Shown in pieces: positions 8,362 to 16,964 of a DNA stretch of 64,000 nucleotides. The stretch's first letter is position 1. Each line of letters starts with the position of its first letter. This stretch comes from JBBROS01 sp965213855 (lineage in GTDB: Bacteria > Pseudomonadota > Alphaproteobacteria > Acetobacterales > Acetobacteraceae). The position numbers and the translations under genes are program-made. The notes under the pieces are model-generated. The model was given only the letters and a program-made list of their open reading frames with translations. It searched no databases and had not been told where the DNA came from. The stretch covers positions 62,001 through 126,000 of the forward strand of contig CBDCAA010000003.1 of assembly GCA_965213855.1 (NCBI GenBank). Direction: 5' to 3'.

Positions 8362-10119
8362 CTACTGGAATGGCAGGTAGCGAAAGCTGACGAGCGCCGT
8401 GTTCTCGTCCGCGCTCGGATGCCCGCCCACCCCGCCGAATACGGAGCGCCTCGTGTACGAGTATTGCGCCCCGACCTCCGCCGTCCCGTAATTCCCGCGG
8501 AAGAACCGCCACCAACCGCCGAGCGTGCCCTGCACCACGCCCGACGTATTGGCGGTGCAAGCCAGCGTGCTGAGTTCGACGCCGCACCCGGCGTTGGAAT
8601 AGAGCGGGCTGCCATAGCCGTATCCCCTGCCGCCCGCCGCGAACGACTTCCTGCGTTCCTGTTCCGTGCCGGCATACCCGTATACGTCGACGGACTCGGC
8701 CGGATGGCTGATGATTCCCATGAGGGCTTGGTATTCCGCCAACGGCTTCGGCGACCCGTCCGCGCCGATGGTCGCATCTGGAAGTTGCGACGTGCCGTAG
8801 CGGCCGATCCCGTAGCCCACGAGCCCGCGCAGTTCGACGTCCAGCTTCTTCTTGACGACCGGCAGGATCAGACCGCCGCCGACACCGCCGGCAAAGACGG
8901 TGTTGTTGCGCCCATCGCCGACCACGCTGACCCGGTCATGCAGGAAGCGCCCCAGCCCATAGACCTCGTAGTGGCCCCAGCCGGGGTCGTAGGCCGCCTT
9001 CAGGATCACGTCCGGTGCGACTTCCGTCGTGAACTGCCCGCCGGTGCCGAGGATGCCGATGCCAGGGTTCTGGTAGTTCGCGGTGCCGTTCGCAGCGCCG
9101 GTGCCGTTCGGCCCCACATAGTAGCTCGTCTGCGGGTTCTCGAGCGATGCGGCGATCCAAAGCCGACGATCGGCGAAATCCTTGGCCAGACGGATTTGCG
9201 GCTGCCGGGTCCAGGTGAAGCCAGGGACATACTGCGCATCGATTGTGAGCGGAACATCCTCCTGCATCGGCACGATGCCATCGCGCGACATCGTCGCCAG
9301 GCTCCAAGCCTGTCCGCCCAGGAAGTGCAGCCCCCACGCGGTGTTATCGTAGGTCCCGTAAGCTTGCCGCAGCCTCGGGTTGTAGCTGTTGCTCTCGACC
9401 GAGTTGGCCGTTGGCGCGCCGCCCTGGAAGTCCACTTCGAAATAGGCCGCTAGCTTCTGGGCATCGTCGATATTGCCGGTCGCGAGGAGCGAGAGGCGGC
9501 TTTGCCGTGCCGACCCGCGGAACTCACCCTCGTGCGACAGCGGGCTGTTCGCGAACGGTATCCCGGTCGAGAAATTGGAACCGATATCCGCGACCTCGTT
9601 GCGTGATCGGTAAATACCGGCAGCCTCGACGAAGCCGCCGAGTTTAACCGTGACCGCGCCGACCTTGAATGTGCCCAGCGGGCCACTCGCCTGGCCTGAC
9701 TGCGCCTGTTCCGTCGCGTTCTGAAGCGCGAGCTGGTTCCCAGGCCCTTGCTGGCCGGGCCCTTGCGCGCCCGTCTGCGCCCCGCCTCCCTGGCCCTGCA
9801 CCTCGGATCCATGGCTCGTCTGCCCCTGAGCGCCGGCGACTTGCCCCACCTGCGGCCCGCGCCCGGCGGACCTGGTCTGCGCCGCCTGAACCTCCTGCCG
9901 CGCGCGCGCCGCATCGGCCTGCGCGCTCCGTACCTGCGCGTCCCGGCTCGACAGATCGCGACGCATCTGGCGCAACTCGGACTGCAGTGATTGGATTTGC
10001 CGCTCGATGGCGGTCATCCGGGCACCCGGGTCTGTCGCTTGCGCATGGACATTCTGGACCCAGCCCGTGCCGGACAAGGCTGTCCCAACCAGGAGCAGTC
10101 GCAGCAACGGCGTCGTCAT
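8362..10119 (-). CDS. DcaP-like outer-membrane porin with N-terminal coiled coil
   Basis: 585 residues from the ATG at 10119 (AGGGG 6 bases upstream; another ATG lies two codons earlier). The signal peptide ends near residue 26 (NVHAQA). Residues about 34-84 (MTAIERQIQSLQSELRQMRR and on) form a heptad-like coiled coil. A Gly/Gln-rich linker follows to about 140, then a beta-barrel-like region of alternating strands (VTVKLGGFVEAAGIY onward) reaching the C terminus FRYLPFQ. Trimeric DcaP porins have this order of periplasmic coiled coil plus barrel and pass small acidic solutes; the assignment here is by architecture, not by recognised residues. The last residue is Gln, not the usual Phe. It is a single gene. 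Confidence 0.65.
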   Translation of the reverse strand: MTTPLLRLLLVGTALSGTGWVQNVHAQATDPGARMTAIERQIQSLQSELRQMRRDLSSRDAQVRSAQADAARARQEVQAAQTRSAGRGPQVGQVAGAQGQTSHGSEVQGQGGGAQTGAQGPGQQGPGNQLALQNATEQAQSGQASGPLGTFKVGAVTVKLGGFVEAAGIYRSRNEVADIGSNFSTGIPFANSPLSHEGEFRGSARQSRLSLLATGNIDDAQKLAAYFEVDFQGGAPTANSVESNSYNPRLRQAYGTYDNTAWGLHFLGGQAWSLATMSRDGIVPMQEDVPLTIDAQYVPGFTWTRQPQIRLAKDFADRRLWIAASLENPQTSYYVGPNGTGAANGTANYQNPGIGILGTGGQFTTEVAPDVILKAAYDPGWGHYEVYGLGRFLHDRVSVVGDGRNNTVFAGGVGGGLILPVVKKKLDVELRGLVGYGIGRYGTSQLPDATIGADGSPKPLAEYQALMGIISHPAESVDVYGYAGTEQERRKSFAAGGRGYGYGSPLYSNAGCGVELSTLACTANTSGVVQGTLGGWWRFFRGNYGTAEVGAQYSYTRRSVFGGVGGHPSADENTALVSFRYLPFQ

Positions 10120-10186
10120 CGGCATCCCCTGGTGGATAGACCCGATGCGGCTACCACGCGGCCTACGCTGCGTCAGAGCCGATCTT

Positions 10187-10251
10187 GTGACAGAACGACT
10201 TTGTTGAGCTGTGCGGCATCGATTCAACCACGCAGTCGTGAGAACGATTTC
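10187..10251. promoter_or_regulatory. Direct repeat upstream of the porin gene (candidate regulator site)
   Basis: Two similar boxes, GTGACAGAACGACTTTG (from 10187) and GTGAGAACGATTTC (from 10238), lie about 51 bases apart in an AT-richer stretch 70-130 bases upstream of the porin start. Their spacing, close to five helical turns, suits a regulator binding twice. The regulator is unknown. Confidence 0.3.
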
Positions 10252-10262
10252 ATTGGCTTGTC

Positions 10263-11510
10263 TTAATCACTGCGGCTTCGAATGGTCAGGTCGAGCCGAC
10301 GCAGGTGCGGGAACGCGGCCGCGGTCACGGCAACGACCGCAAGCGTGACGAGGCCGCCGCTCCAGATCGCCGCGGAAACACCAAGCACGCTTGCTGCGAT
10401 CCCGCTTTCGAAGGCGCCCAGCTCGTTGCTCGACCCCACGAACACGCTCTTGACCGCCGCGATCCGCCCGCGCATGCCGTCGGGCGAGGCCAGCCGCAGG
10501 ATCGCGCGCCGGACCACGACGCTCATCCCGTCGCACAACCCCGCCACGAACAGCGCCGCGGCCGAAAGCCAGAAGACGCGCGACAAGCCGAACACCACGA
10601 TGCTCGCCCCGAACCCGCCGATCACCCATAGCAGGGCTAGCCCGGCCCGGCGCTCCGGCAACAGCCGGGTTGCGAGCAGGGCTGCCAGCAACGATCCGGC
10701 CGCGGTCGCGCTCCGCAACACGCCGAACTCGGTCGCCTCGACATGCAGGATGTCGATCGCGACCGCTGGCAGCAGCGCCGTCGCACCGCCGAAGAACACC
10801 GCAAACAGGTCGAGCAGCATTGAGCCCAGCAGCAGTTGATCATGCAGGACGAACCGGACCCCCTCGGCGATGCGCCGCATCGCACCTTGCTCGTCCCGTA
10901 ACGCCATCGGCTGGAGTGAATCCGGCACGGGCAGCAACGCGGCCAGGGAGCCCGCGAACAGCAAGCTGATGAGCGCATAGGTCCATGCCGGCCCGAGCGC
11001 GCCCCAGGCCAGCCCACCAGCCGCGGGCCCGAGCACCTGCGCCAGCCGGCCGGAGGTTGCGAGCATCGCGGTCCCACGGACAAGCCCGTGCAGCGGGATG
11101 ACCTGCGCCTCGAGCCCGGCCGCAGCCGGCTCCTCGAACGCGCGCACCACACCCAACAGGAAGGCCGTCGCGAACAGCGGCCAGACCTGTCCCGGCATCC
11201 GAGCCGACGCCAATGCCACAGCCAACGCCAAAGCCGCGAGCATGCCCGATGTCGTCAGCAGGATCGCGCGCCGCCGGTGCCGGTCCGCGATGTGCCCGCC
11301 ATAGAGCACCAGACCTACCCCCGGCACCGCCTCGACCAGCCCGAGCCAGCCGAGGTCCAACGGATTGCGCGTCACTGCGAACACCTGGAAGCCCAAAAGG
11401 ACGGCCATCGCCGAGGAACCGAACCGCTCGAGTGAGTTCGACGCCAGCACCGCCCGGAAGGGTCCGTCGCGCAGCAGCCCGGGCCATCCACCCGGAGCGA
11501 TGGTCCTCAC
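10263..11510 (-). CDS. MFS transporter (exporter-like)
   Basis: 415 residues with about 11-12 hydrophobic helices, the usual size of a major facilitator. The loop after the second helix carries GGHIADRHRRR (about 71-81), a version of MFS motif A. The overall pattern resembles the EntS/MFS_3 group of siderophore or drug exporters. The start is a GTG whose last two bases are the TG of the upstream metalloprotease TGA stop (4-base overlap), so the pair is translationally coupled. The substrate is unknown. Because the unit diverges from a zinc-uptake gene with a Zur-like site, a metal-linked role is possible, but that is only inference. Confidence 0.8.
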   Translation of the reverse strand: MRTIAPGGWPGLLRDGPFRAVLASNSLERFGSSAMAVLLGFQVFAVTRNPLDLGWLGLVEAVPGVGLVLYGGHIADRHRRRAILLTTSGMLAALALAVALASARMPGQVWPLFATAFLLGVVRAFEEPAAAGLEAQVIPLHGLVRGTAMLATSGRLAQVLGPAAGGLAWGALGPAWTYALISLLFAGSLAALLPVPDSLQPMALRDEQGAMRRIAEGVRFVLHDQLLLGSMLLDLFAVFFGGATALLPAVAIDILHVEATEFGVLRSATAAGSLLAALLATRLLPERRAGLALLWVIGGFGASIVVFGLSRVFWLSAAALFVAGLCDGMSVVVRRAILRLASPDGMRGRIAAVKSVFVGSSNELGAFESGIAASVLGVSAAIWSGGLVTLAVVAVTAAAFPHLRRLDLTIRSRSD

Positions 11511-12250
11511 CCGATCCGCATCAGCCCGGCGCCGCCCCGGTCCAGCCAGCGCATCGCCTCGGCGCGGTGCGGCGTGAGCGTTGCCACCAGCGCCCAGAAC
11601 CGCGGGCTATGATCCATATGCCGCAAGTGCGCGACCTCATGCGCGACGACGTAGTCCTGCACCACAGTCGGCGCCATGACGAGCCGCCAACAGAACATCA
11701 GTGTCCCCTCGGCGGTGCAGCTTCCCCAACGGGTCCGCGTGTCCTTGACCACGACGCGCCGCACCCGCGCCCCGCCGAGCAGCGCCGCCTTTTCCAGCGC
11801 GGCCGCGGTCAGCCGCCGGCGCGCCTCCGCGCGCATGAAATCGATGATGCGTCGTGGCAGGAACTCAGCCCTGCCGCTCACGAGCAGCTCGTGTCCCGAG
11901 ACGCGGGTCGCCAGTCCGCTCGGCACGTGCCGGATCCGGATCAGCCGGCCATCGAGGGGGATGTCCGCCCCATCCTGTAACACGATGGCCGAGGGCAGGC
12001 GCGCCAGCCGGTCCGCCACCCAGGCTGCATGGTCCAGCAACAGCGCCCGCCCGGCAGCCTGCGCAGCCCGCGGCGGCAGCGTCACGATCACGCTGCCCTC
12101 CCGCGGGTCGATCCGCAGGCTCACCCGCCGCGCGCGCGCGCTCCGCCGCCAAAGCACCTGTGTTGGCCCATGCGGCAGCAGCAGAGACTCGGAAACCGGC
12201 ACGGGCATGCGCTCACCATGCAAGAGCGGCGGGCGGGGTTCAATCCGCAA
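11507..12250 (-). CDS. M48/YgjP-type zinc metallopeptidase (SprT-like, DUF45)
   Basis: 247 residues. The C-terminal half holds the zinc site: H204-E205-V-A-H208 in VVAHEVAHLRH, with the third ligand probably H214 in HMDHSPRFW. RWGSC (174-178) is the signature seen just before the zinc helix in YgjP/DUF45 proteins. There is no signal peptide or membrane helix, so it is a cytoplasmic predicted protease of unknown target. The N-terminal start is uncertain (ATG at 12250 or the ATG 14 codons later). It is followed with a 4-base overlap by the MFS gene. The divergent zinc-binding protein gene is only about 50 bases away. Confidence 0.85.
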   Translation of the reverse strand: MRIEPRPPLLHGERMPVPVSESLLLPHGPTQVLWRRSARARRVSLRIDPREGSVIVTLPPRAAQAAGRALLLDHAAWVADRLARLPSAIVLQDGADIPLDGRLIRIRHVPSGLATRVSGHELLVSGRAEFLPRRIIDFMRAEARRRLTAAALEKAALLGGARVRRVVVKDTRTRWGSCTAEGTLMFCWRLVMAPTVVQDYVVAHEVAHLRHMDHSPRFWALVATLTPHRAEAMRWLDRGGAGLMRIG

Positions 12251-12288
12251 GCGTCCGGTCTTGCGCGGCTCGGCAACGTCATGCAGTA

Positions 12289-12303
12289 TGTTATACTATA
12301 TCA
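12289..12303 (+). promoter_or_regulatory. Zur-like operator overlapping the start of the zinc-binding protein gene
   Basis: TGTTATACTATATCA centred on 12296 differs at one base from the palindrome TGTTATA-N-TATAACA that Zur repressors bind in proteobacteria (known consensus, recalled). It contains a good -10 hexamer TATACT (12292-12297) and its last base is the A of the ATG at 12303. A repressor here would block RNA polymerase at the promoter. It lies in the 52-base gap of a divergent gene pair and could affect both sides. Confidence 0.7.
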
Positions 12304-13208
12304 TGAGCGTGATGATGCATCGCCGCCAGCTCTTCGCCGCCCCCATCACCCTGTCGCTCTTCGGTCCGTCTGCCCGGGCCGCGTCCGGCCCGGCGCCCAT
12401 CGTCGCCAGCTTCACAATCCTCGCCGACATGGTCCGTCAGGTCGGCGGTGACCAGGTGGACGTCACGTCGCTCGTCGGCCCGGGCGGGGACGTGCACACT
12501 TTCCAGCCGCGCCCTAGCGACTCGTTTCGGCTACAAGCCGCCGCCGTCGTCGTCGAGAACGGCCTAGGTCTGGAAGGGTGGCTGACGCGCTTGGTTGCGG
12601 CATCCGGCTTCCACGGACGTCGCATCAGTGCGGCCAAGGATATTTCCACCCGGACCTTCTCCGAGGACGGGCGCACCGTTACCGACCCGCATGTCTGGCA
12701 GGACCCTCGGCGCGCGGTCGCGATGGTGGCAACGATCGCGGACGGTCTTGCGGCCGCGCTGCCCGATGCCGCCGCGCCGATCCGTGGCCGGGCCGCCGCA
12801 TTCACGGCGGCCATCCTGCAGCAGGATGCCGCGATCGAGACCGCGATCGCGGCTATCCCGCCAGCCAAGCGCCAGGTGATCACCAGTCACGACGCGTTCG
12901 GCTACTACGGTGCCCGTTACGGCATCGTCTTCCGCGCGGCCCAGGGGATCAGCACGGAGTTCGAACCGACTCCGCGCGACCTCGCCCGTCTCGCGGCCCA
13001 GATCAGGCGGGACCACATCCGCGCGATCTTCGTCGAGACCATGACCGATCCGCGACTGGCTCAGGCCCTCGCCCGAGAGGCCGGCGCGATCGTTGGCGGC
13101 CAAGTCTACTCTGACAGCCTCTCCTCACCAGACGGTCCCGCCCCCACCTACCTCGACATGCTCCGCCACAATACGGCGCTTCTCACAGAAGCGATGGCAA
13201 AGCAGTAG
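12303..13208 (+). CDS. Zinc/manganese ABC transporter substrate-binding protein (ZnuA-like), solitary
   Basis: 301 residues of the cluster A-I metal-binding family. The signal peptide contains HRRQLFAAP, a possible twin-arginine motif, and ends around ARAAS (residue 28). The four metal ligands are all present: H65 in GGDVHTFQP, H130 in TDPHVWQDP, H196 in TSHDAFGYY and D271 in VYSDSLS. The His-rich loop of ZnuA between the first two ligands is missing, as in MntC/AztC-type proteins. No permease or ATPase gene is adjacent, so it must work with a transporter encoded elsewhere. ATGs at 12303, 12312 and 12315 are possible; no Shine-Dalgarno precedes them and the -10 lies about 10 bases upstream, so a leaderless mRNA is likely. 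Zur control is inferred from the operator. Confidence 0.88.
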   Translation: MSVMMHRRQLFAAPITLSLFGPSARAASGPAPIVASFTILADMVRQVGGDQVDVTSLVGPGGDVHTFQPRPSDSFRLQAAAVVVENGLGLEGWLTRLVAASGFHGRRISAAKDISTRTFSEDGRTVTDPHVWQDPRRAVAMVATIADGLAAALPDAAAPIRGRAAAFTAAILQQDAAIETAIAAIPPAKRQVITSHDAFGYYGARYGIVFRAAQGISTEFEPTPRDLARLAAQIRRDHIRAIFVETMTDPRLAQALAREAGAIVGGQVYSDSLSSPDGPAPTYLDMLRHNTALLTEAMAKQ

Positions 13209-13227
13209 GTTCAGGCCGGCACGCCTC

Positions 13228-14199
13228 CTAGGGCGCTATCACGCGCATGTCGTCGCCCTGCGCCCCGCCCAACAAGCGCGCGACCCGGCCGGCGATGCCC
13301 GTGCGAAAGTGAAGCGGGTCCCAGTAGTTGTTCCGGTCCCGGGTGATCGCGCTCGGTATCAACATGTCGAGCACCGTGGCCCGGCCGCCGCCCATCCGCA
13401 CCACCTCCCGTTTACAGTCGTTCCATCGCACCTGGGTTCCCGAACCGGGCGGGCCCTGCTGCCCGACATGCTCGGGTGGAAAGAACAGGATGACCTTCGT
13501 GCCCGTCGGGATCAAATCGAGGGCGGGCCCGAGCAGCGCCAGGTTGGGGAAGGTGTTCACCGTACCGGGTGCGACCGGCCGTTCGTCGACGGGCGGCCAG
13601 CGGGCGAACGCCGCCTCGACCCGGATCGGGTCATACGCGCTATCGGGTGGCACGAACGACGTGTAGCCGTCCGATCCGTACCGCTGCTTCTTCAACCCAA
13701 GCAGTACGAGCGCCTGGTTGAACGCCTCCTGCACCGCATAGGGCGTGAACACCTCCAGATATCCTCGCCAGCGCGCGTCGTCGTCGTCGTACATCCAGGC
13801 CGGAAACGGCCGGGGTGTCAGCCGCTCGGCCGACGGCCCGCACCAGGCGCCGTCGATGTCGATCAGCACCGCCCGGGGTCGCGGATGCGCGCGAAGGAAC
13901 ACCGACAGGATCTGCGTCTGCTCCCACGCCGTCGCACTGTTCATCGACAGGTTCACGAAGCGCGCCCCGAACGCCGGATCAAGGTCCGCCGGCCGCAGCA
14001 GCCGCGCGGTCGACGTGCCCACCACCGCCGCGTCGAACCGGCTGCTCCGCGCCAGCGCCGGGAACGAGAACCGCGCATTGCTGCTGATCGGCACCCGCGC
14101 CCAGCGCGGCGACAACGCCAGCGCATCCCACGGGTCCACGACCGCGACGAACGTGTACAGCCCCCCGGCCACCCCGGCGGCAACGACCAGCAGCGTCAA
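13228..14199 (-). CDS. SGNH-fold protein, partner of the MBOAT acyltransferase (AlgJ/AlgX-like), start uncertain
   Basis: A membrane helix LTLLVVAAGVAGGLYTFVAV leads into an extracytoplasmic domain. VVGTSTARLLRPADLD resembles the SGNH block I (GDS replaced by GTS), and DPLHFRTGIAGRVARLL near the C terminus resembles the catalytic Asp-x-x-His block. The frame stays open far upstream into the MBOAT gene but has no ATG there; the TTG at 14199 is the nearest acceptable start and may be a few codons short of the true one. In alginate, cellulose and peptidoglycan O-acetylation, an MBOAT protein passes acyl groups across the membrane to such a partner. That role and the target polymer are inferred. 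Confidence 0.7.
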   Translation of the reverse strand: MTLLVVAAGVAGGLYTFVAVVDPWDALALSPRWARVPISSNARFSFPALARSSRFDAAVVGTSTARLLRPADLDPAFGARFVNLSMNSATAWEQTQILSVFLRAHPRPRAVLIDIDGAWCGPSAERLTPRPFPAWMYDDDDARWRGYLEVFTPYAVQEAFNQALVLLGLKKQRYGSDGYTSFVPPDSAYDPIRVEAAFARWPPVDERPVAPGTVNTFPNLALLGPALDLIPTGTKVILFFPPEHVGQQGPPGSGTQVRWNDCKREVVRMGGGRATVLDMLIPSAITRDRNNYWDPLHFRTGIAGRVARLLGGAQGDDMRVIAP

Positions 14200-14242
14200 C
14201 GCGAACCGGCGCCACCCGGCGGGGCAGGGATCGGATGGCGCG

Positions 14243-15625
14243 TCAGAACTGGAAATAGATGAACTCGCTCGGGACCCGCCCGCCCGACAGCAGCAGCAGC
14301 CCGGCCAGCGCCGCCCCGGCCGCCCCAGCAACCCAGCGTGTCGCCCGCACCCGGTCGAGCGCCAGCCCCTGGCTCGTCGGCCCGAACACGGCAAGTGCTG
14401 CGGCCGCCACCAACAACCATCGTTCCTCGACCCGCACCGGCCCCCAGCCCTCCAGCCCCGCCAATGCGGCATACATCCGCAGCGCCGTCCCGAAATCGCC
14501 GGCGCGGAACAGCACCCACGCCAGGACGACGAACAGCGTCGTCACGGCCCAGCCCAGGCCGGCCGGCATGCGCCGGCCGGCCCGGTGCCATGCGCCGTTC
14601 AGCGCCAACGCCACCCCGTGCACGCCGCCCCACGCCACGAACGTCCATGCCGCCCCGTGCCATAGCCCGCCCAGCAGCATTGTCGCGACGACGTTGCGCG
14701 CCTGCAGCCATCCGCCGCCGCCCTGCGCTCGCCCGTCCCCCCCGAACGGCACATACACGTAGTCGCGCAGGAACCGGCTCAGCGTCATGTGCCATCTGCG
14801 CCAGAACTCGCTCACGCTAGCCGATCGGTATGGCGCATCGAAATTGAGCGGCAGCCGCAGCCCGAACATCAGCCCCAGCCCGATTGCCATGTCCGAGTAG
14901 CCCGAGAAGTCGAACAGGATCTGCAGCGCATACGCGGCCGCCCCCGCCCAGGCCTCCGCACCCTGAACGGCCCCGGCGGCCGCATGCGCGAACGCCGGAT
15001 CCGCCGTGAGCGCCGCGGTGTCCGCAAGCCCGGCCTTCTTCGCGAACCCGATCACGAACAGCACCGCCCCACGCGACAGATTCTCCCACACGGCCGGCCC
15101 GCGCGGGTCGCGTGCGAATTGCGGAATCATCTCGTTGTGGCGCACGAGCGGCCCAGCGATCAATTGCGGAAAGAAGGTCACGAACGCCGCGAACTCCAGC
15201 AGCCCATACACATGCCGGCCGCCCCGCCGCAGGTCCACAAGATAGCTGATCTTCTGGAACGTGAAGAAGCTCACCCCGAGCGGCAGGATGATCGGCAGCG
15301 GCAACCACGCCGCCCCCATCAGCCCCGCCACGCTCGCGCCGAAGAAGTTGGCGTACTTGCACACGCCGAGCACCCCCAGGTTCAGCACGATCCCCGTCAC
15401 CAGCACCGCGTCGCGGCGGCCCGCCGCAAACCACCGCGCAATCGCCCAGTTCGCGATCGTCAGCCCCACCAGTGCCGGCACGAACCGCAGGTCCCAGCCG
15501 GCGTAGAACCAGAGCGATGCCGCGACCAGCACCGCCTGTCGCCAAGCCGTGGTCCGCACGGCATAGTAGGTCAACAGCACGACCGGCAGGAACCCGACGA
15601 CGAACGCTTGTGAGTTGAACAGCAC
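14243..15625 (-). CDS. MBOAT family O-acyltransferase (AlgI-like)
   Basis: 460 residues with about ten membrane helices, the usual AlgI size. The family signatures are present: LPLGVSFFTFQKISYLVD (about 114-131), SEFWRRWHMTLSRFLRDY (272-289) with H279, and GGLWHGAAWTF (319-329) with the invariant H323. AlgI-like proteins move an acetyl or other acyl group across the inner membrane for O-acylation of exopolysaccharide. The SGNH gene directly downstream is the usual partner. No alginate or cellulose synthase is next to it, so the acceptor is unknown. The start (MLFNSQAFVV) is the conserved one of the family. Confidence 0.92.
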   Translation of the reverse strand: MLFNSQAFVVGFLPVVLLTYYAVRTTAWRQAVLVAASLWFYAGWDLRFVPALVGLTIANWAIARWFAAGRRDAVLVTGIVLNLGVLGVCKYANFFGASVAGLMGAAWLPLPIILPLGVSFFTFQKISYLVDLRRGGRHVYGLLEFAAFVTFFPQLIAGPLVRHNEMIPQFARDPRGPAVWENLSRGAVLFVIGFAKKAGLADTAALTADPAFAHAAAGAVQGAEAWAGAAAYALQILFDFSGYSDMAIGLGLMFGLRLPLNFDAPYRSASVSEFWRRWHMTLSRFLRDYVYVPFGGDGRAQGGGGWLQARNVVATMLLGGLWHGAAWTFVAWGGVHGVALALNGAWHRAGRRMPAGLGWAVTTLFVVLAWVLFRAGDFGTALRMYAALAGLEGWGPVRVEERWLLVAAAALAVFGPTSQGLALDRVRATRWVAGAAGAALAGLLLLSGGRVPSEFIYFQF

Positions 15626-15684
15626 GGCCTAGTGGCGCACGAAGCCGTCGACCGTCAACGCCGTGAGCGCGCCGGAGCGGGCCT

Positions 15685-16128
15685 GTGGCGAATGAACAAT
15701 GGGTGGGAACCGAACGAGTGCACGAGAGCATCGACGTCAGGACCGGTCCGGACGCGGGTCGGGCGCCCAAAATCCTCCTCGTCGAGGATGAACCGATCGT
15801 GCGTGAGGCGCTGGCGTCCTTCCTCGAGGACGCGGGTTTCGACGTGACCGCCACCTGCAGCGGCGACGAGGCTGTGATCCTCCTGACCGAGGATGAGTTC
15901 ACCGTCCTGCTCACCGACATCAGCATGCCCGGCCAGATCGACGGCGTCGGATTGGCCGAGCACGCTCGTGAGATCCACCCTGGCCTTCCGATCGTGTTCG
16001 TCTCCGGCCGCGACGAGACCGAGTTTCACCCCGGCGCCGTCGGCCAGCCCACGGCGTATTTCCAGAAGCCCTTCGACATCGACCGGCTGGTTGCGACCAT
16101 CGGACGGATGGTTCGGGAGGATGTCTAG
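15685..16128 (+). CDS. Single-domain response regulator (CheY-like receiver)
   Basis: 147 residues with a disordered start and a receiver domain from about residue 29. The acidic pair E34/D35 (LLVEDEP), phosphoacceptor D78 (LLTDISMPG), S107 (VFVSGRD) and K128 (QKPF) are all in place. No output domain follows, so it signals by protein contact. The start shown is a GTG; in-frame alternatives downstream would leave the domain intact. No histidine kinase is adjacent; the hybrid kinase at 58-61 kb is far away. The flanking genes are on the opposite strand. Confidence 0.85.
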   Translation: MANEQWVGTERVHESIDVRTGPDAGRAPKILLVEDEPIVREALASFLEDAGFDVTATCSGDEAVILLTEDEFTVLLTDISMPGQIDGVGLAEHAREIHPGLPIVFVSGRDETEFHPGAVGQPTAYFQKPFDIDRLVATIGRMVREDV

Positions 16129-16139
16129 CGTCCGCGGGC

Positions 16140-16847
16140 TCAAGCGGCCGGGCTCAGCACGCGCCGACGCATCCCGCGACGCACCGGTATCGCCGCATAG
16201 ACCTCCTTGACCGCCTCCGTGATCGTCACCCCCGCCAGGTGCGGCGCGAGCCACCGCCCGCCCGACTCGACCGCCCGGGCGCTGCGGAGCAGCACCCTTT
16301 GCCGCACCGGGGGCACGAACAGCGCCGTGTCCCGCCGTTCCACTCGGAACATGCTCGACCCCAGCAACCGCCCGATCTGTCCGGACGAGTACGGCTGCCC
16401 ATGCCCGAACGGCGTGCTCTCGACATGCGCCCATAGCCCGACCCGGTTCGGCGCCACGATCAACAGCCGTCCGTCGTCCTTCAGCACTCGCCAGACCTCA
16501 CGCAGCATCGTCCGCGCATTGTCCGCCGCCTCTAGCGCGTGCACCATCAGGATGCGGTCGAACGACAGGTCCGCAAACGGCAGCGAATCCTCCGCCGTCA
16601 CGCACGTCAGGCTGCCGCTCACCGTCGGCCAACGCATTGCGCCGACCTGCACCGGGCAGGCGACGAGGCATCTCCGGGCGCTCCCGGTCCAGAGCCGCAC
16701 ATAGGGGGACGTGTAGCCCACACCCATCACCGACATCCCGTCCAGCGACGGCCAGGTCGCCTTCAGCCGCTCCCGAACCAGCCCGGCGGCGACCTCGCCG
16801 CGCAGCGTGGCATAGAACTCCGCAGCAAAGGGGGCATCCGCCGGCAT
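16140..16847 (-). CDS. Class I SAM-dependent methyltransferase
   Basis: 235 residues. The SAM-binding region starts at MSVMGVGYTSPYV (about 38-50), followed by the acidic strand area, LPFADLSFDRILMVHALEA (about 99-117) and the post-motif LREVWRVLKDDGRLLIVAPN, typical of Methyltransf_11 enzymes. The C-terminal 60 residues are basic. Its gene diverges from gloB, an arrangement I recall as common in alphaproteobacteria, which hints at a shared stress context. The substrate is unknown. Confidence 0.8.
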   Translation of the reverse strand: MPADAPFAAEFYATLRGEVAAGLVRERLKATWPSLDGMSVMGVGYTSPYVRLWTGSARRCLVACPVQVGAMRWPTVSGSLTCVTAEDSLPFADLSFDRILMVHALEAADNARTMLREVWRVLKDDGRLLIVAPNRVGLWAHVESTPFGHGQPYSSGQIGRLLGSSMFRVERRDTALFVPPVRQRVLLRSARAVESGGRWLAPHLAGVTITEAVKEVYAAIPVRRGMRRRVLSPAA

Positions 16848-16964
16848 AGCCCCTTATAGCATGCCACAGCCGTCGCGGCCTCTCGCGCTTGCCACATCCT
16901 GCCACCTGGGCAACCCTCGGGCCGCCCCGCACCCTCGCCCCGAGCTATCCGAAGGACTGCATCG

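Noticed and set aside
13093..14665. Long plus-strand frames opposite the SGNH and MBOAT genes.
   Set aside because: Arg/Pro-rich shadows of the minus-strand genes, which carry clear membrane helices and MBOAT motifs.
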